64,000 nt of DNA from Saprospiraceae bacterium. GTDB taxonomy: Bacteria > Bacteroidota > Bacteroidia > Chitinophagales > Saprospiraceae. The DNA lies in assembly GCA_016714765.1 (NCBI GenBank), contig JADKCF010000005.1:186001-250000 (forward strand). Reading direction: 5' to 3'. Positions within the stretch are counted from its first letter, which is position 1. Every line of letters starts with the position of its first letter. The position numbers were made by a program, and so were the translations under genes. This document shows positions 27,839 through 36,480 of this stretch, piece after piece. The notes under the pieces were generated by a model that worked only from the letters and a program-made list of their open reading frames with translations, had not been told where the DNA came from and did not search any database.

Positions 27839-29407
27839 TTACTGCCCTTCAGGCAAAGTTGGTTCAGCATTTACTTTGCTACGGATCATCAGAGTAGCCA
27901 CTGCGGCAATCAATAATAGTACACCGGCAAAAACAATAGCATTTCGGGGGTCGTTGCCAAGGAAATTTTCCAGGATAAAACCGAATGTCAATGTTTGTAT
28001 GATCATGGGCACCACAATCATCATATTGATTATACCCATGTACACACCATACCTTTCTTTGGGGATGTCATGGACAACCATCAAATATGGTATGCCCATC
28101 ATACTTGCCCATCCTATGCCGAAACCAGAGATCGCAGCAAAAAGCAGATATTTATTGGCAATAAACGGGAATGCCAAAAAACCTATGCCAGCTATAACAA
28201 GACAAACAAAGTGAACGTACTTACTGCCATATTTTCTTGCAAAATAAACCAGTCCAAAAGCAGTAAGAAAAGTGACAATGTTATACCAGCCATTGACAAG
28301 TCCTGTCCAGCTGACAGCTTCCTCGTACAGCCCTTTGTTGCTGGCAGGTGTCACACCCCATACTGAAAGTGCAATGCTTTTTGAACTGTTTTGCCAATAA
28401 CAAAATAAAGCATACCACTGGAAAAGATAGACAAGAGCAAGCTGCCACATCACACGAGGCATTGTTTTGATAGAGTCGATGATTTCAATAAGGGGTGCTA
28501 CTAACAGGTATATGGCATTTATTGCAGGTATATGCTGATTCTGCTCCAATAGTCTTGCTAGTAAAAATATCCATGCAAAAAACAATGGTAAAATCATAAA
28601 ATTGGCTATAGTCATCCCCAGCCAACTATTAAACAGAAAATAAAGAATACCCGGTACTACAGATACGGAAATCATATATCCCATAAACTGAAAAAATTTA
28701 TTGGGCTTACCTTCGTTATATTTTTCAATGATGGCTATTTCTTCCGGAGTGGGTGGTAATTCTTTAGTGGTTTTCATACTCCACCATACTGAGCCAATAG
28801 AACATGCTGCACCCAGGAAGAAGGAAGCATAAACCCAGGTTGGTAGAGATCCCGTATACCCTAAAAACATCATAGGGAAAATAAAAAGTGATACATTAGC
28901 CAATGTCTGACCGAATCCTGTAAAAAAACTTTGCGCCTGAAATCCCATCGGTTGCTGATCCTTATTGAGTGTATCCGCGATAAATGCACGGTATGGTTCC
29001 ATAGCAGTATTATTCCCAACATCCAGAATCCAAAGAAGCCCCGCTGCCATCCATAGTGTGCTGCTGAAAGGATAGAGCAAAAGGCAGAAGCTACATATGA
29101 GGGCACCAATAAAAAAGTAGGGTTTTCTTCTGCCAGTTTTTACCGACCATGTTTTATCACTCATGGCACCGATGATAGGTTGTATGAGTAATCCGGTCAC
29201 CGGCCCTGCAATATTCAGTATCGGTATTTCATGTGCAGATGCACCGAGCATATCATAGATAGGATTGACTGCGCTTTGCTGTAACCCAAAACTATACTGA
29301 ATGCCGAAAAAGCCAACATTCATATTGATAATATCTGAAAAGGATAAGCTTGGTTTGTATCTTGTTTCTACTTGATCAGATATGCCGGGAGCTCCTGCTG
29401 TTGCCAT
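27839..29407 (-). CDS. MFS sugar transporter, SLC45/sucrose-symporter-like
   Basis: 522 residues with twelve predicted membrane spans. The first half has GPVTGLLIQPIIGAMSDKTW and the R-R-K-P loop TGRRKPYF between TM2 and TM3, which are hallmarks of plant sucrose symporters and animal SLC45; the second half repeats an ARKYGSKYVH loop. These carriers move disaccharides such as sucrose or maltose with protons. No glycosidase is adjacent, so the sugar cannot be named. Divergent from the YdeI gene and convergent with the M1 peptidase gene. Confidence 0.85.
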   Translation of the reverse strand: MATAGAPGISDQVETRYKPSLSFSDIINMNVGFFGIQYSFGLQQSAVNPIYDMLGASAHEIPILNIAGPVTGLLIQPIIGAMSDKTWSVKTGRRKPYFFIGALICSFCLLLYPFSSTLWMAAGLLWILDVGNNTAMEPYRAFIADTLNKDQQPMGFQAQSFFTGFGQTLANVSLFIFPMMFLGYTGSLPTWVYASFFLGAACSIGSVWWSMKTTKELPPTPEEIAIIEKYNEGKPNKFFQFMGYMISVSVVPGILYFLFNSWLGMTIANFMILPLFFAWIFLLARLLEQNQHIPAINAIYLLVAPLIEIIDSIKTMPRVMWQLALVYLFQWYALFCYWQNSSKSIALSVWGVTPASNKGLYEEAVSWTGLVNGWYNIVTFLTAFGLVYFARKYGSKYVHFVCLVIAGIGFLAFPFIANKYLLFAAISGFGIGWASMMGIPYLMVVHDIPKERYGVYMGIINMMIVVPMIIQTLTFGFILENFLGNDPRNAIVFAGVLLLIAAVATLMIRSKVNAEPTLPEGQ

Positions 29408-29476
29408 TTTGTTTTGATTTTGATGTCAAATCTAAAAAGTATTTATCTTTATGATGGTAAAAAAGGATGTTTTATT

Positions 29477-30058
29477 ATGGAAATGTATAAAAATATACCA
29501 ACATGCTATGCGAACGACGCTGCAGTATGGTCAGAATGGTTCCGTTTAAATATGCAAAAGTACAATGCTGTTTTTCTCATTCTTTATAAGAAAGGGTGTG
29601 GTACTCCAAGCATCACCTATGATGAAGCTGTAAATGTAGCCCTCTGCTATGGGTGGATTGATAGTAAGATAAACAAAAGAGACGAAATCAGCTGGTATCA
29701 GTATTTTGCCAAAAGAAATCCAAAAAGCAACTGGTCCAGAGTTAATAAAGCTAAGATAGAAAAATTAATGGCTGAAGGGAGGATGGAAACACCAGGTATG
29801 GAAATGGTCAGAATAGCCATGCAAAGCGGTACATGGACTGCCCTGGATGGAGTAGAAGCATTGATCCTTCCTGTGGAAATGAAACAAATGATGGAAGAAA
29901 ACCAGGTAGCACACAAGAATTGGGAAACGTTTCCAAAATCTGTAAAACGAGGCATTCTCGAATGGATATTTAATGCTAAAAGACCCCAAACAAAAATAGA
30001 ACGTATCAAAAATACTGTATCTGCTGCTGCTGATAACAGAAGGATTAATTTTGACTGA
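29477..30058 (+). CDS. YdeI/OmdA-family protein
   Basis: 193 residues from the ATG at 29477; the frame is open 105 bp upstream into the divergent transporter gene, which is unlikely to be used. Family segments: YDEAVNVALCYGWIDSKINKRDE (parts near 48-70), RNPKSNWSRVNKAKIEKL, and the C-terminal helix RGILEWIFNAKRPQTKIERI. YdeI/OmdA proteins are linked to stress and bacteriocin or peptide resistance in other bacteria; the mechanism is unclear. Monocistronic. Confidence 0.85.
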   Translation: MEMYKNIPTCYANDAAVWSEWFRLNMQKYNAVFLILYKKGCGTPSITYDEAVNVALCYGWIDSKINKRDEISWYQYFAKRNPKSNWSRVNKAKIEKLMAEGRMETPGMEMVRIAMQSGTWTALDGVEALILPVEMKQMMEENQVAHKNWETFPKSVKRGILEWIFNAKRPQTKIERIKNTVSAAADNRRINFD

Positions 30059-30276
30059 AGTTAATTTTCGACTTTGTATTGTATTAGAACCTATGATTTC
30101 TATTCCCCGATTCCAATGAAATTGAATACATAAGTACTTTGCCGAATTCAAAAAATAAGAGATGGAGAGGTCAAGGAAAATATTTTTTTATTCAACAATT
30201 TATCATTTAAATAATTGTTATACAATATTTAAAATATTATGATATATCTAATTTGAATTTTATTTCTAAAAAAAAT

Positions 30277-30308
30277 TTGACAATCTAAAAGTTTTACCAG
30301 TATATTTT
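30277..30308 (+). promoter_or_regulatory. Candidate promoter of the metY leader transcript
   Basis: TTG at 30277-30279 and TATATTTT at 30301-30308 are separated by 21 nt, close to the Bacteroidota -33/-7 layout, with one mismatch in the -7 box. A start site near 30315 would put the whole riboswitch in the transcript. Confidence 0.4.
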
Positions 30309-30349
30309 CATCCGAAATAGTTGCGAACACAAACTGTGTGTTGTTCTGA

Positions 30350-30452
30350 ATTATTTATAACGATGAGGTGAGAGACAAGGCTCCGTGACCCTCAGGCAAC
30401 CTACAAAAGTAAGGTGCCAATTCCTTCCCGATTTTGGGGCATATAAATTTTT
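30350..30452 (+). ncRNA. SAM-I (S-box) riboswitch
   Basis: All hallmarks of the S-box aptamer are visible. P1: ATTTATA (30353-30359) pairs perfectly with TATAAAT (30442-30448). The P2 strand ends in CAGGCAACC. P3: CCTAC and GTAAGG close an AAAA loop (about 30399-30416). The conserved junction GGTGCCAATTCC follows, and P4 is CCC/GGG around 30427-30438. SAM-I riboswitches bind S-adenosylmethionine and switch off methionine-synthesis genes. It lies 270 nt before metY, whose family is a classical S-box target. Confidence 0.88.
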
Positions 30453-30466
30453 GAACTTATCAAACC

Positions 30467-30580
30467 ATGAAGTTTTTATTATCTACTCCCGTCGCAAATG
30501 ATCTCTCAGATAGAGGTAATTTTTTCTATTTCAACTCCACTCTTGTATCCATGTGTTGTTGCTGTTGTTGTTGCAACTAA
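30467..30580 (+). CDS. Poly-cysteine leader peptide (candidate Cys attenuator)
   Basis: An ATG-initiated frame of 37 codons starts 15 nt after the riboswitch. Residues 30-36 are seven consecutive Cys (codons 30554-30574, TGT and TGC mixed), followed by Asn and TAA. The N-terminal part is unremarkable (MKFLLSTPVAND...). A run of seven Cys codons by chance is very unlikely, and metY makes homocysteine or Cys-linked products from sulfide, so a stalled ribosome on these codons can report Cys-tRNA supply. Poly-Cys leader frames that work this way are known in mycobacteria. Function here is inference. Confidence 0.7.
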   Translation: MKFLLSTPVANDLSDRGNFFYFNSTLVSMCCCCCCCN

Positions 30581-30630
30581 TCAGCGGCATACTGGAATAA
30601 CATCTTACTTTTAAGGCTGTCCATTTTAAG

Positions 30631-30677
30631 TGTGTTGCGCATCTCCGCACAAGGAGTTTTGCACATCCCATTTTTTT
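30631..30677 (+). terminator. Possible attenuator hairpin before metY
   Basis: A GC-richer island stands out in AT-rich DNA. TGTG (30631-30634) pairs with CACA near 30662-30665 and CTCC pairs with GGAG inside, with an internal loop. Five bases later a run of seven T follows. The stem is imperfect, so this could be a regulated terminator or another fold. Upstream, GCTG inside the Cys codons can pair with CAGC at 30582-30585, offering an alternative structure that a ribosome on the Cys codons would block. Confidence 0.4.
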
Positions 30678-30720
30678 ATTTTGTAAAAATCATTTTTTCA
30701 ATCTATAAATTCTTATACCC

Positions 30721-32091
30721 ATGTCCAAAACAAAAAATTATAAGTTCGAAACGCTGCAATTGCACGCTGGCCAAAATGCTGACCCAACTACCGGTTCCAG
30801 GGCCGTTCCTATTTATCAAACCTCTTCATATGTTTTCAAAAATGCGGAACACGGGGCCAATTTATTTGCTCTCAGAGAGTTTGGTAATATATATACCCGT
30901 ATCATGAATCCTACTACGGATGTGTTTGAGCAGAGGATAGCGGCTTTGGAAGGAGGTGTTGCTGCAGTAGCCACTTCATCAGGTCAGGCAGCTCAGTTTC
31001 TTGCTCTTAATAATATTCTCCAGGCAGGAGATAATTTTGTAAGCACCTCTTATCTTTACGGCGGCACATACAATCAGTTTAAAGTAGCTTTCAAAAGATT
31101 GGGCATCGATGTCCGTTTTGCGGAAGGCGACGAACCACAAAAATTTGAGGCTCACATCGACGAAAATACTAAGGCCATCTATCTGGAGACAATAGGCAAT
31201 CCAAGGTTTAATATTCCTGATTTTGAAGCCATTGCAGCACTTGCACGAAAATATGATATTCCATTGGTTGTCGACAACACATTTGGTGCTGCAGGTTACT
31301 TATTCAGACCGATAGAACATGGTGCCAATATCGTAACGGCATCTGCTACAAAGTGGATAGGAGGTCACGGCACAAGCATCGGTGGTATCATCATAGATGG
31401 AGGTAATTATAACTGGGGCAATGGTAAATTCCCTCAGTTTTCGGAGCCGTCTGAAGGGTATCATGGCCTTGTTTTTTCTGACATCTTTGGGGTAAATAAT
31501 CCATTAGGTTTACCAAATATTGCCTTTGCCATTCGCACCAGGGTGGAAGGATTGAGAGATTTTGGGCCTTCACTCAGTCCTTTCAATGCGTTTCAGCTGA
31601 TACAAGGCTTAGAGACTCTGTCATTGAGAGTGCAGAGGACAGTTGATAATGCTTTCGAACTGGCACACTGGTTGTCAGTACATCCACAAGTGGAAAGTGT
31701 CAATTATCCCGGATTGGAAAGCAGTCCGTACAACAGGTTGGCTAAAAAATATCTTAGAAACGGATATGGGGGTGTTTTGAGTTTTAATATCAAAGGTACT
31801 AAAAATGATGCTGAGACTTTTATAGATCACTTGACCCTGGTGAGTCATCTGGCCAATGTTGGAGATGCCAAGACGCTTATTATTCAGCCATCCGCCACCA
31901 CTCATCAGCAATTGTCAGAGCAGGAACAAATCTCTGTCGGAGTACACCCTAATATGCTGCGAATTTCTGTCGGTATTGAACACATTGATGACATCAAAAA
32001 TGATTTGATAGATGCATTTGCCGCTGTTAAAAAGCATCAGGAAGAATCAAAACACATAGCCCCAAAATTGGAAAATGCAGGACTAAACTAA
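30721..32091 (+). CDS. metY: O-acetylhomoserine aminocarboxypropyltransferase (sulfhydrylase)
   Basis: 456 residues. PLP-dependent Cys/Met metabolism fold: FETLQLHAGQ at the N-terminus, SGQAAQFLALNNI, VDNTFGAAGYLFRPIEHGAN, and SATKWIGGHG with the PLP-binding Lys at 211. The long C-terminal part with SHLANVGDAKTLIIQPSATTHQQL is typical of MetY rather than of CysK or MetB. The enzyme joins O-acetylhomoserine with sulfide to make homocysteine in the cytoplasm. The start is the ATG at 30721. metX, which makes its substrate, follows 41 bp downstream. Controlled by the leader described at 30350-30677. Confidence 0.96.
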   Translation: MSKTKNYKFETLQLHAGQNADPTTGSRAVPIYQTSSYVFKNAEHGANLFALREFGNIYTRIMNPTTDVFEQRIAALEGGVAAVATSSGQAAQFLALNNILQAGDNFVSTSYLYGGTYNQFKVAFKRLGIDVRFAEGDEPQKFEAHIDENTKAIYLETIGNPRFNIPDFEAIAALARKYDIPLVVDNTFGAAGYLFRPIEHGANIVTASATKWIGGHGTSIGGIIIDGGNYNWGNGKFPQFSEPSEGYHGLVFSDIFGVNNPLGLPNIAFAIRTRVEGLRDFGPSLSPFNAFQLIQGLETLSLRVQRTVDNAFELAHWLSVHPQVESVNYPGLESSPYNRLAKKYLRNGYGGVLSFNIKGTKNDAETFIDHLTLVSHLANVGDAKTLIIQPSATTHQQLSEQEQISVGVHPNMLRISVGIEHIDDIKNDLIDAFAAVKKHQEESKHIAPKLENAGLN

Positions 32092-32132
32092 AGCTTGGCT
32101 GCATACATTCATGAACTAAATCAAATCATAAA

Positions 32133-33212
32133 GTGAATACACAAGGATCCCATATCTCAGAGTCTTCTTCCGGTGACATACATGCATCTGATCACATAAA
32201 ATATTTCCATTATCCACATCCATTTCATCTGGAAAGCGGAGAGCACTTACCTGAGTTTACATTGGCATACCACACATTCGGAAGACTCAATGCCACAAAA
32301 GACAATGTGGTATGGGTGGTTCATGCCCTCACAGGCAACAGTAATCCGATGGAATGGTGGCCCGGCATAGTAGGGGCGGGCTGTGTGATAGATCCTGAAA
32401 AACATTTTATCGTTTGTTCGAATAGTCTATGTTCGCCTTATGGCTCTACTTCTCCGCTGAGCGTGGATTCACGTACCGGCGAACCGTACTATCACAGCTT
32501 TCCTTTGGTGACTATAAGGGATATTGCCAATAGTTTTGAGTTATTAAGAATCCACCTTGGTATAGACAAGATCAGATTACTCACGGGAGCATCACTGGGC
32601 GGACAGCAAGCGCTAGAATGGTCGGTGATAGCTCCCGGAGTCTTTGAGCATCAGTTGCTGATCGCTACCAATGCCAAACACTCTCCATGGGGTATCGGGT
32701 TTAATGAAAGCCAAAGATTAGCCATTCAGGCAGATCAAACCTGGCTTGAACGAAGGCCGGATGCTGGTAAAGCAGGTTTGCTTGCTGCCAGGTCTATTGC
32801 CTTGTTGAGTTACAGGTCTTCGCAAGGTTACAATAAAACGCAGGCTGACAACAGTGACAAATTGGAAGGATTTCGAGTACAGTCATATCAGAAATACCAG
32901 GGCGAAAAGCTGATACAGAGGTTTAATGCTTTTTCTTATTGGGCACTTTCTAGAGCGATGGACTCCCATAATGTAGGAAGGAATAGAGGTGGAATTGAAT
33001 CTGCATTGTCTTCCATAAGGGCAAGAACCACCATTTTAGGCATAGAGACTGATATTCTTTTCCCGCTCGAGGAGCAGCAGTTATTGTACCGGTATATCCC
33101 CAATGCCAGACTGGATGTCATTCATTCTGATTTGGGGCATGATGGATTTTTGACTGAAAGCACCAAAGTCACTCAGGTAATAAAAAATGTTATGGATGGG
33201 GTGGGTAAGTAG
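32133..33212 (+). CDS. metX: Homoserine O-acetyltransferase
   Basis: 359 residues from a GTG. Alpha/beta-hydrolase fold with VVWVVHALTGNSNP near residue 66, the family segment NSLCSPYGSTSP, nucleophile Ser154 in GASLGGQQALEW, the acid in GIETDILFP, and His in DLGHDGFL near the C-terminus. It transfers acetyl from acetyl-CoA to homoserine, giving the MetY substrate. Forms an operon with metY, so it shares the SAM riboswitch and the poly-Cys leader. Convergent with the small gene at 33230. Confidence 0.95.
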   Translation: MNTQGSHISESSSGDIHASDHIKYFHYPHPFHLESGEHLPEFTLAYHTFGRLNATKDNVVWVVHALTGNSNPMEWWPGIVGAGCVIDPEKHFIVCSNSLCSPYGSTSPLSVDSRTGEPYYHSFPLVTIRDIANSFELLRIHLGIDKIRLLTGASLGGQQALEWSVIAPGVFEHQLLIATNAKHSPWGIGFNESQRLAIQADQTWLERRPDAGKAGLLAARSIALLSYRSSQGYNKTQADNSDKLEGFRVQSYQKYQGEKLIQRFNAFSYWALSRAMDSHNVGRNRGGIESALSSIRARTTILGIETDILFPLEEQQLLYRYIPNARLDVIHSDLGHDGFLTESTKVTQVIKNVMDGVGK

Positions 33213-33229
33213 TACTATTGGGTAAGACC

Positions 33230-33637
33230 CTATTTAGACCTCATTTTATTATTTTTAGCTTCGTGAGTCACTTCTGCCAGACCCAGTGCTTCCATAAGGG
33301 GAGGTATATACATTCCAAATCTGCCTCTGAAGCCTTTTTTTAATCCGTACCATCCACCGGCGGGGTTGTTTTCAGAGCGCCCCCAGGCTTCTACAGTACC
33401 TTCTTTGGCAGGTTTCTGCTCATCTGCACTGCCTAATGCCATCCAGTCCCCATGAGTCTTCAGCTTTTGATGCAAATCATTCAGGCACTGGATATTGTAA
33501 TGAAGTATAGTTTTCCCAACAGTGCAGACTAAAATTTCGTTTCCATCTTTTACATCCTTGTGCATGGTGAACTCTGATGACAGAGGAGGAGTCTTTAGTA
33601 CCATCGGATTTTCTTTTGAACCTATATTGTAAGCCAT
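33230..33637 (-). CDS. Conserved small protein, DUF6855-like
   Basis: 135 residues from the ATG at 33637 (the frame is open 23 codons further but that part looks non-coding). Notable segments: MAYNIGSKENPMVLKTPPLSSEF, CTVGKTILHY, HGDWMALGSADEQKPAKEGT and a Gly-rich GGWYGLKKGFRGRFGMY stretch. I recall this pattern from proteins grouped as DUF6855, of unknown function; this assignment is from memory. No signal peptide or membrane span, so cytoplasmic. Confidence 0.65.
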   Translation of the reverse strand: MAYNIGSKENPMVLKTPPLSSEFTMHKDVKDGNEILVCTVGKTILHYNIQCLNDLHQKLKTHGDWMALGSADEQKPAKEGTVEAWGRSENNPAGGWYGLKKGFRGRFGMYIPPLMEALGLAEVTHEAKNNKMRSK

Positions 33638-33704
33638 ACTGAAGATTTTTAAAAATTTAAAATAAAGGTATAACTTTTTTTCATTTCTACTATCCATATT
33701 TAGC

Positions 33705-33732
33705 AAAAAAAGGAAACCTCGGGTCTCCTTTT
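33705..33732 (-). terminator. Terminator after the gene at 33768-34670
   Basis: On the minus strand, AAGGAGACC and GGTTTCCTT form a stem with one mismatch and a 3-nt loop, followed by T-rich sequence. It serves the secreted-protein gene upstream on that strand. Confidence 0.75.
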
Positions 33733-33767
33733 ATCTGTACGTGAACTAAACTAGAAATTGATAATAA

Positions 33768-34670
33768 TTATCCTCTCCTGCCTCTTTTTACAGTAGTTTT
33801 TTGTGCTTTGACATGCCCTTTGGGCCCCTTTACTGTTGTTGTTTTTTTGATGGCGGAGTTTCCTCTCGGACCTGTGACTCTGGTTTTTGTTTTTGTCACT
33901 TTATAGTTGGCATGAGCTGTTGCATGACGTGTACGTACAGTAGTGGAAGTAACTCTGACCGGTTTGTAAATTTTATGTGCATTGACAACTCTGTGAGTGT
34001 GGACTACCCTGATTCTGGGATGATAATGATGAAATCTGATTGGGTGCCATATTGCCCAGCCCAGAGGTCTCCAGGGTCTCCAGGATGAAGGATAAAATCT
34101 CCATCTCCACGGAGAAACCCATGGTTTGTATCCAGGAGCATACACAAATCGGACACAAGGCCATACCCATACATTGACAATGACTGCTGGTCTGTTAGTA
34201 TAAGTATGTAAGGGCCCTTTTTTTACCCCTTCAGACTTTATATCATCTTCTCCTTCAGATGGCTCTACAATGACTTCTTCACCATAGATGTCCTCGTCTC
34301 CAACGATTTGGAGGATAGCTTTATCTTTTCCTGTTTTTTCCAGTTCGATGACTGCAATATCCTGATTTTCTGAGTCTGACACGGGTACCTGAAGGATAAA
34401 AATATGGAGATCACCATCTTGTTTGGAAATGACTTTGACATAATCTACTTCTCCATCCCCGTTTAGGTCGAGGTTGTTAACGTGTTTGTCCTGTTCATTG
34501 ATCAGTTTTTCGAAGGCTTCCGGTGATTCTGCTTTTTCGAATACATCAAGAACAGCTTCAAGGCTAAATTGATCACCAGGCAAACCGGTAGAATCTACTT
34601 CCTCCTGGGCAGATACTTGCGTGGTGGATACTAAAAATACCAACAAATAAATGATGTTTTTCATACACAA
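33768..34670 (-). CDS. Secreted protein with EF-hand-like loop and basic C-terminus
   Basis: 300 residues. Signal peptide (about 1-22, cleavage near VSAQ; the second Met at residue 3 may be the start). An acidic half (23-150) contains DLNGDGEVDYVKV, a loop of the DxNxDGxVD calcium-binding type. Then follows a Trp/Pro/Arg/His-rich segment (about 175-225; WRWRFYPSSWRPWRPLGW) and a very basic Thr/Lys tail with GPRG and GPKG repeats. The charge split suggests binding to acidic polymers at the cell surface. I do not recognise a named family. Promoter: TTG (34732-34730), 20 nt, TAATTTTG (34709-34702). Confidence 0.7.
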   Translation of the reverse strand: MCMKNIIYLLVFLVSTTQVSAQEEVDSTGLPGDQFSLEAVLDVFEKAESPEAFEKLINEQDKHVNNLDLNGDGEVDYVKVISKQDGDLHIFILQVPVSDSENQDIAVIELEKTGKDKAILQIVGDEDIYGEEVIVEPSEGEDDIKSEGVKKGPLHTYTNRPAVIVNVWVWPCVRFVYAPGYKPWVSPWRWRFYPSSWRPWRPLGWAIWHPIRFHHYHPRIRVVHTHRVVNAHKIYKPVRVTSTTVRTRHATAHANYKVTKTKTRVTGPRGNSAIKKTTTVKGPKGHVKAQKTTVKRGRRG

Positions 34671-34701
34671 TGTTTTTTAGGGTAAATTAATATTATTATG
34701 A

Positions 34702-34732
34702 CAAAATTAAAGTTTATTCGTTTAATTCCCAA
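34702..34732 (-). promoter_or_regulatory. Promoter with -33 TTG and -7 TAATTTTG
   Basis: On the minus strand TTG at 34732-34730 and TAATTTTG at 34709-34702 are 20 nt apart, the best match to the Bacteroidota -33/-7 layout in this window. It serves the gene ending at 33768. Confidence 0.65.
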
Positions 34733-34793
34733 TGGATTAAAATTGAAAAAAAAATACTTTTCTGGTTCATTTCCTTCGATTTATCAACCACAA

Positions 34794-34862
34794 TTACTTG
34801 CTTCTGACAGGAATTATGTATGTAAATGCTTTAAAAAAAAATGTAAAGTATTTGTTTGACAT
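34794..34862 (-). pseudogene. Truncated copy of the 36 kb T9SS cargo gene
   Basis: A 22-codon frame reads MSNKYFTFFFKAF...IIPVRSK and then stops. It matches the signal peptide of the larger gene starting at 36419 (MSNQYFTFFF...IIPVKS), and the DNA just before both starts is also alike. This is the 5' remnant of a tandem paralogue. The DNA between 34671 and 34793 shows no continuation. Confidence 0.7.
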
Positions 34863-34882
34863 GCTACTGAGTGTAGAGAATT

Positions 34883-34923
34883 AATAAAAGAAGAGTAAAT
34901 GTTAGATAAAACATTTACTCTTC
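34883..34923 (-). terminator. Terminator of the T9SS cargo gene (copy 1)
   Basis: GAAGAGTAAATGT (34890-34902) and ACATTTACTCTTC (34911-34923) form a perfect 13-bp stem with an 8-nt loop; read on the minus strand a T-rich tail follows. It lies just after the C-terminal end of the cargo gene. A near-identical hairpin is at 36441-36480. Confidence 0.8.
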
Positions 34924-34936
34924 CCTAATGTTTAAA

Positions 34937-36419
34937 TTAATCTATTTTCACAAATTTTCCTTGTGATTTTGACTGTTATGGTCAATAACATAGGTAAAGA
35001 CACCGGATGTCCAGCGTTCAATATCGATGGTCAATATGTCAGTTGAGATAGCTTGCTCATAGACTACTTTTCCCATGATATCAAACACTTTGACTGATAT
35101 TTTATCTCTCAGCTTATAGTCAGGTATTACCATGGTAATTTCTGATGAAGATGGATTAGGGTAGACTTTGACAAAGGATAGATTTATTTCCTTAACAAGA
35201 GTGGTTGTATCTATTGTGGCAACATTTCCATCTTCATCTATTTTTATAAGCCAAGGATGAAAAGGCTCTGCTGTCGTTCCAGTTGCGTAGTAGTGTGAAG
35301 TGTCCGAAGAAATTATGTCATAGAACCTATTAGCATTTCCTTTTTAATAAAATGAGATATGATTTATTCCATATCACAGATCCTCCCCTTTAACTTGACA
35401 ATACGACCCACAGTATGTGTTGTATCCTGACCCGTCAAATCCGCCGATGCCATGCCGCATATAGGTATTCATTGGCGATGACCTGCAATGATACTAGATC
35501 TTAAGCCGAATTCATTGCTTAAGCCTTCGAGTATGCGATGTCTCCATACAATCTTGTGCGTTTTGTGATTATACTTATAAACAGTATGGTAGTATTTGGC
35601 ATCAAAATATACAGGGGCCTTGCTAGAAGATAGACACAAGATGATGTATTCATCATCATTGATTTGTAACACATCTTGGACATCACCGGTGAAATCTGCA
35701 TCGGGGGTGGCAATTTCATTTAAGATGTTGCCATGTCGATCAACCTCAGCAATCATGGCATTTATTTTTTGTAAATTGTTGTTTATTCGGTGACCAAAAG
35801 TAAGGAAATTATTATTGGATAACAAGATCACTTTCTCGATAGCATAGTCGTAATAAGAGATTTTGTTAGGAATTAAAATTGTTGTATTCCAATCATTATG
35901 TATCCAAGTAATAGATCTGCTGGATCTGGTAGTCACACGATCATATTGTGTTCCAAACAATAAGATAGTATCCCCTGACATTAATAAATCTGATGTTATA
36001 ATTCCTTTAGTTGTATCAGGTGAATTAAAAATGAACTCATTACTCACCTTACCAGACATCGTGTCAATGGAAAATAAATTTGTACCATCTACACCCACCA
36101 AATAATATAACATTCGATTATTATAAATTACTTTATTTGGCTTTTGAATCAAACCAATATATTCACCATCCTGATATAGACTATCAATAATGATCTTACT
36201 TCCAGTTTTTTTATCAATTTTAGTTGTAACCATACCTCCTGCGCCAAAGCGGAAGTTTTGGTATTCACATGCATATAAAAAAGTATCAGTTGTATGAAAT
36301 ACATGGTTGATGATCAATGAGTATCTATTGTCGTACACCTTGTTAAATAATTCCTGACTTTTGACAGGAATTATACATGTAAATGTTATAAAAAAAAATG
36401 TAAAGTATTGATTTGACAT
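34937..36419 (-). pseudogene. T9SS cargo protein gene, broken by several frame changes
   Basis: From the ATG at 36419: signal peptide (cleavage near VKSQ), then a beta-rich, propeller-like region. The first frame stops at 35469. Coding-like stretches continue in other frames, for instance VIANEYLYA, then ADLTGQDTTHTVGRIVKL, then KGNANRFYDIISSD and the sorting domain KVYPNPSSSEITM...FDIMGKVVYE. Adding one A near 34955 gives the canonical ending KEKFVKID and a TAA at 34937. At least four shifts or stops are needed. It is either a decayed gene or a poorly resolved sequence. The T9SS tail implies a secreted or surface-attached protein. Confidence 0.65.
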
Positions 36420-36440
36420 GTTACTAACTCTAGAAAATGA

Positions 36441-36480
36441 ATAAAAGAAGAGCAAATGTTAGATAAAACATTTACTCTTC
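36441..36480 (-). terminator. Second copy of the cargo-gene terminator hairpin
   Basis: GAAGAGCAAATGTT (36447-36460) and AACATTTACTCTTC (36467-36480) pair with one mismatch. It lies directly before the start of the cargo gene, as if a previous tandem copy had ended here. Confidence 0.65.
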
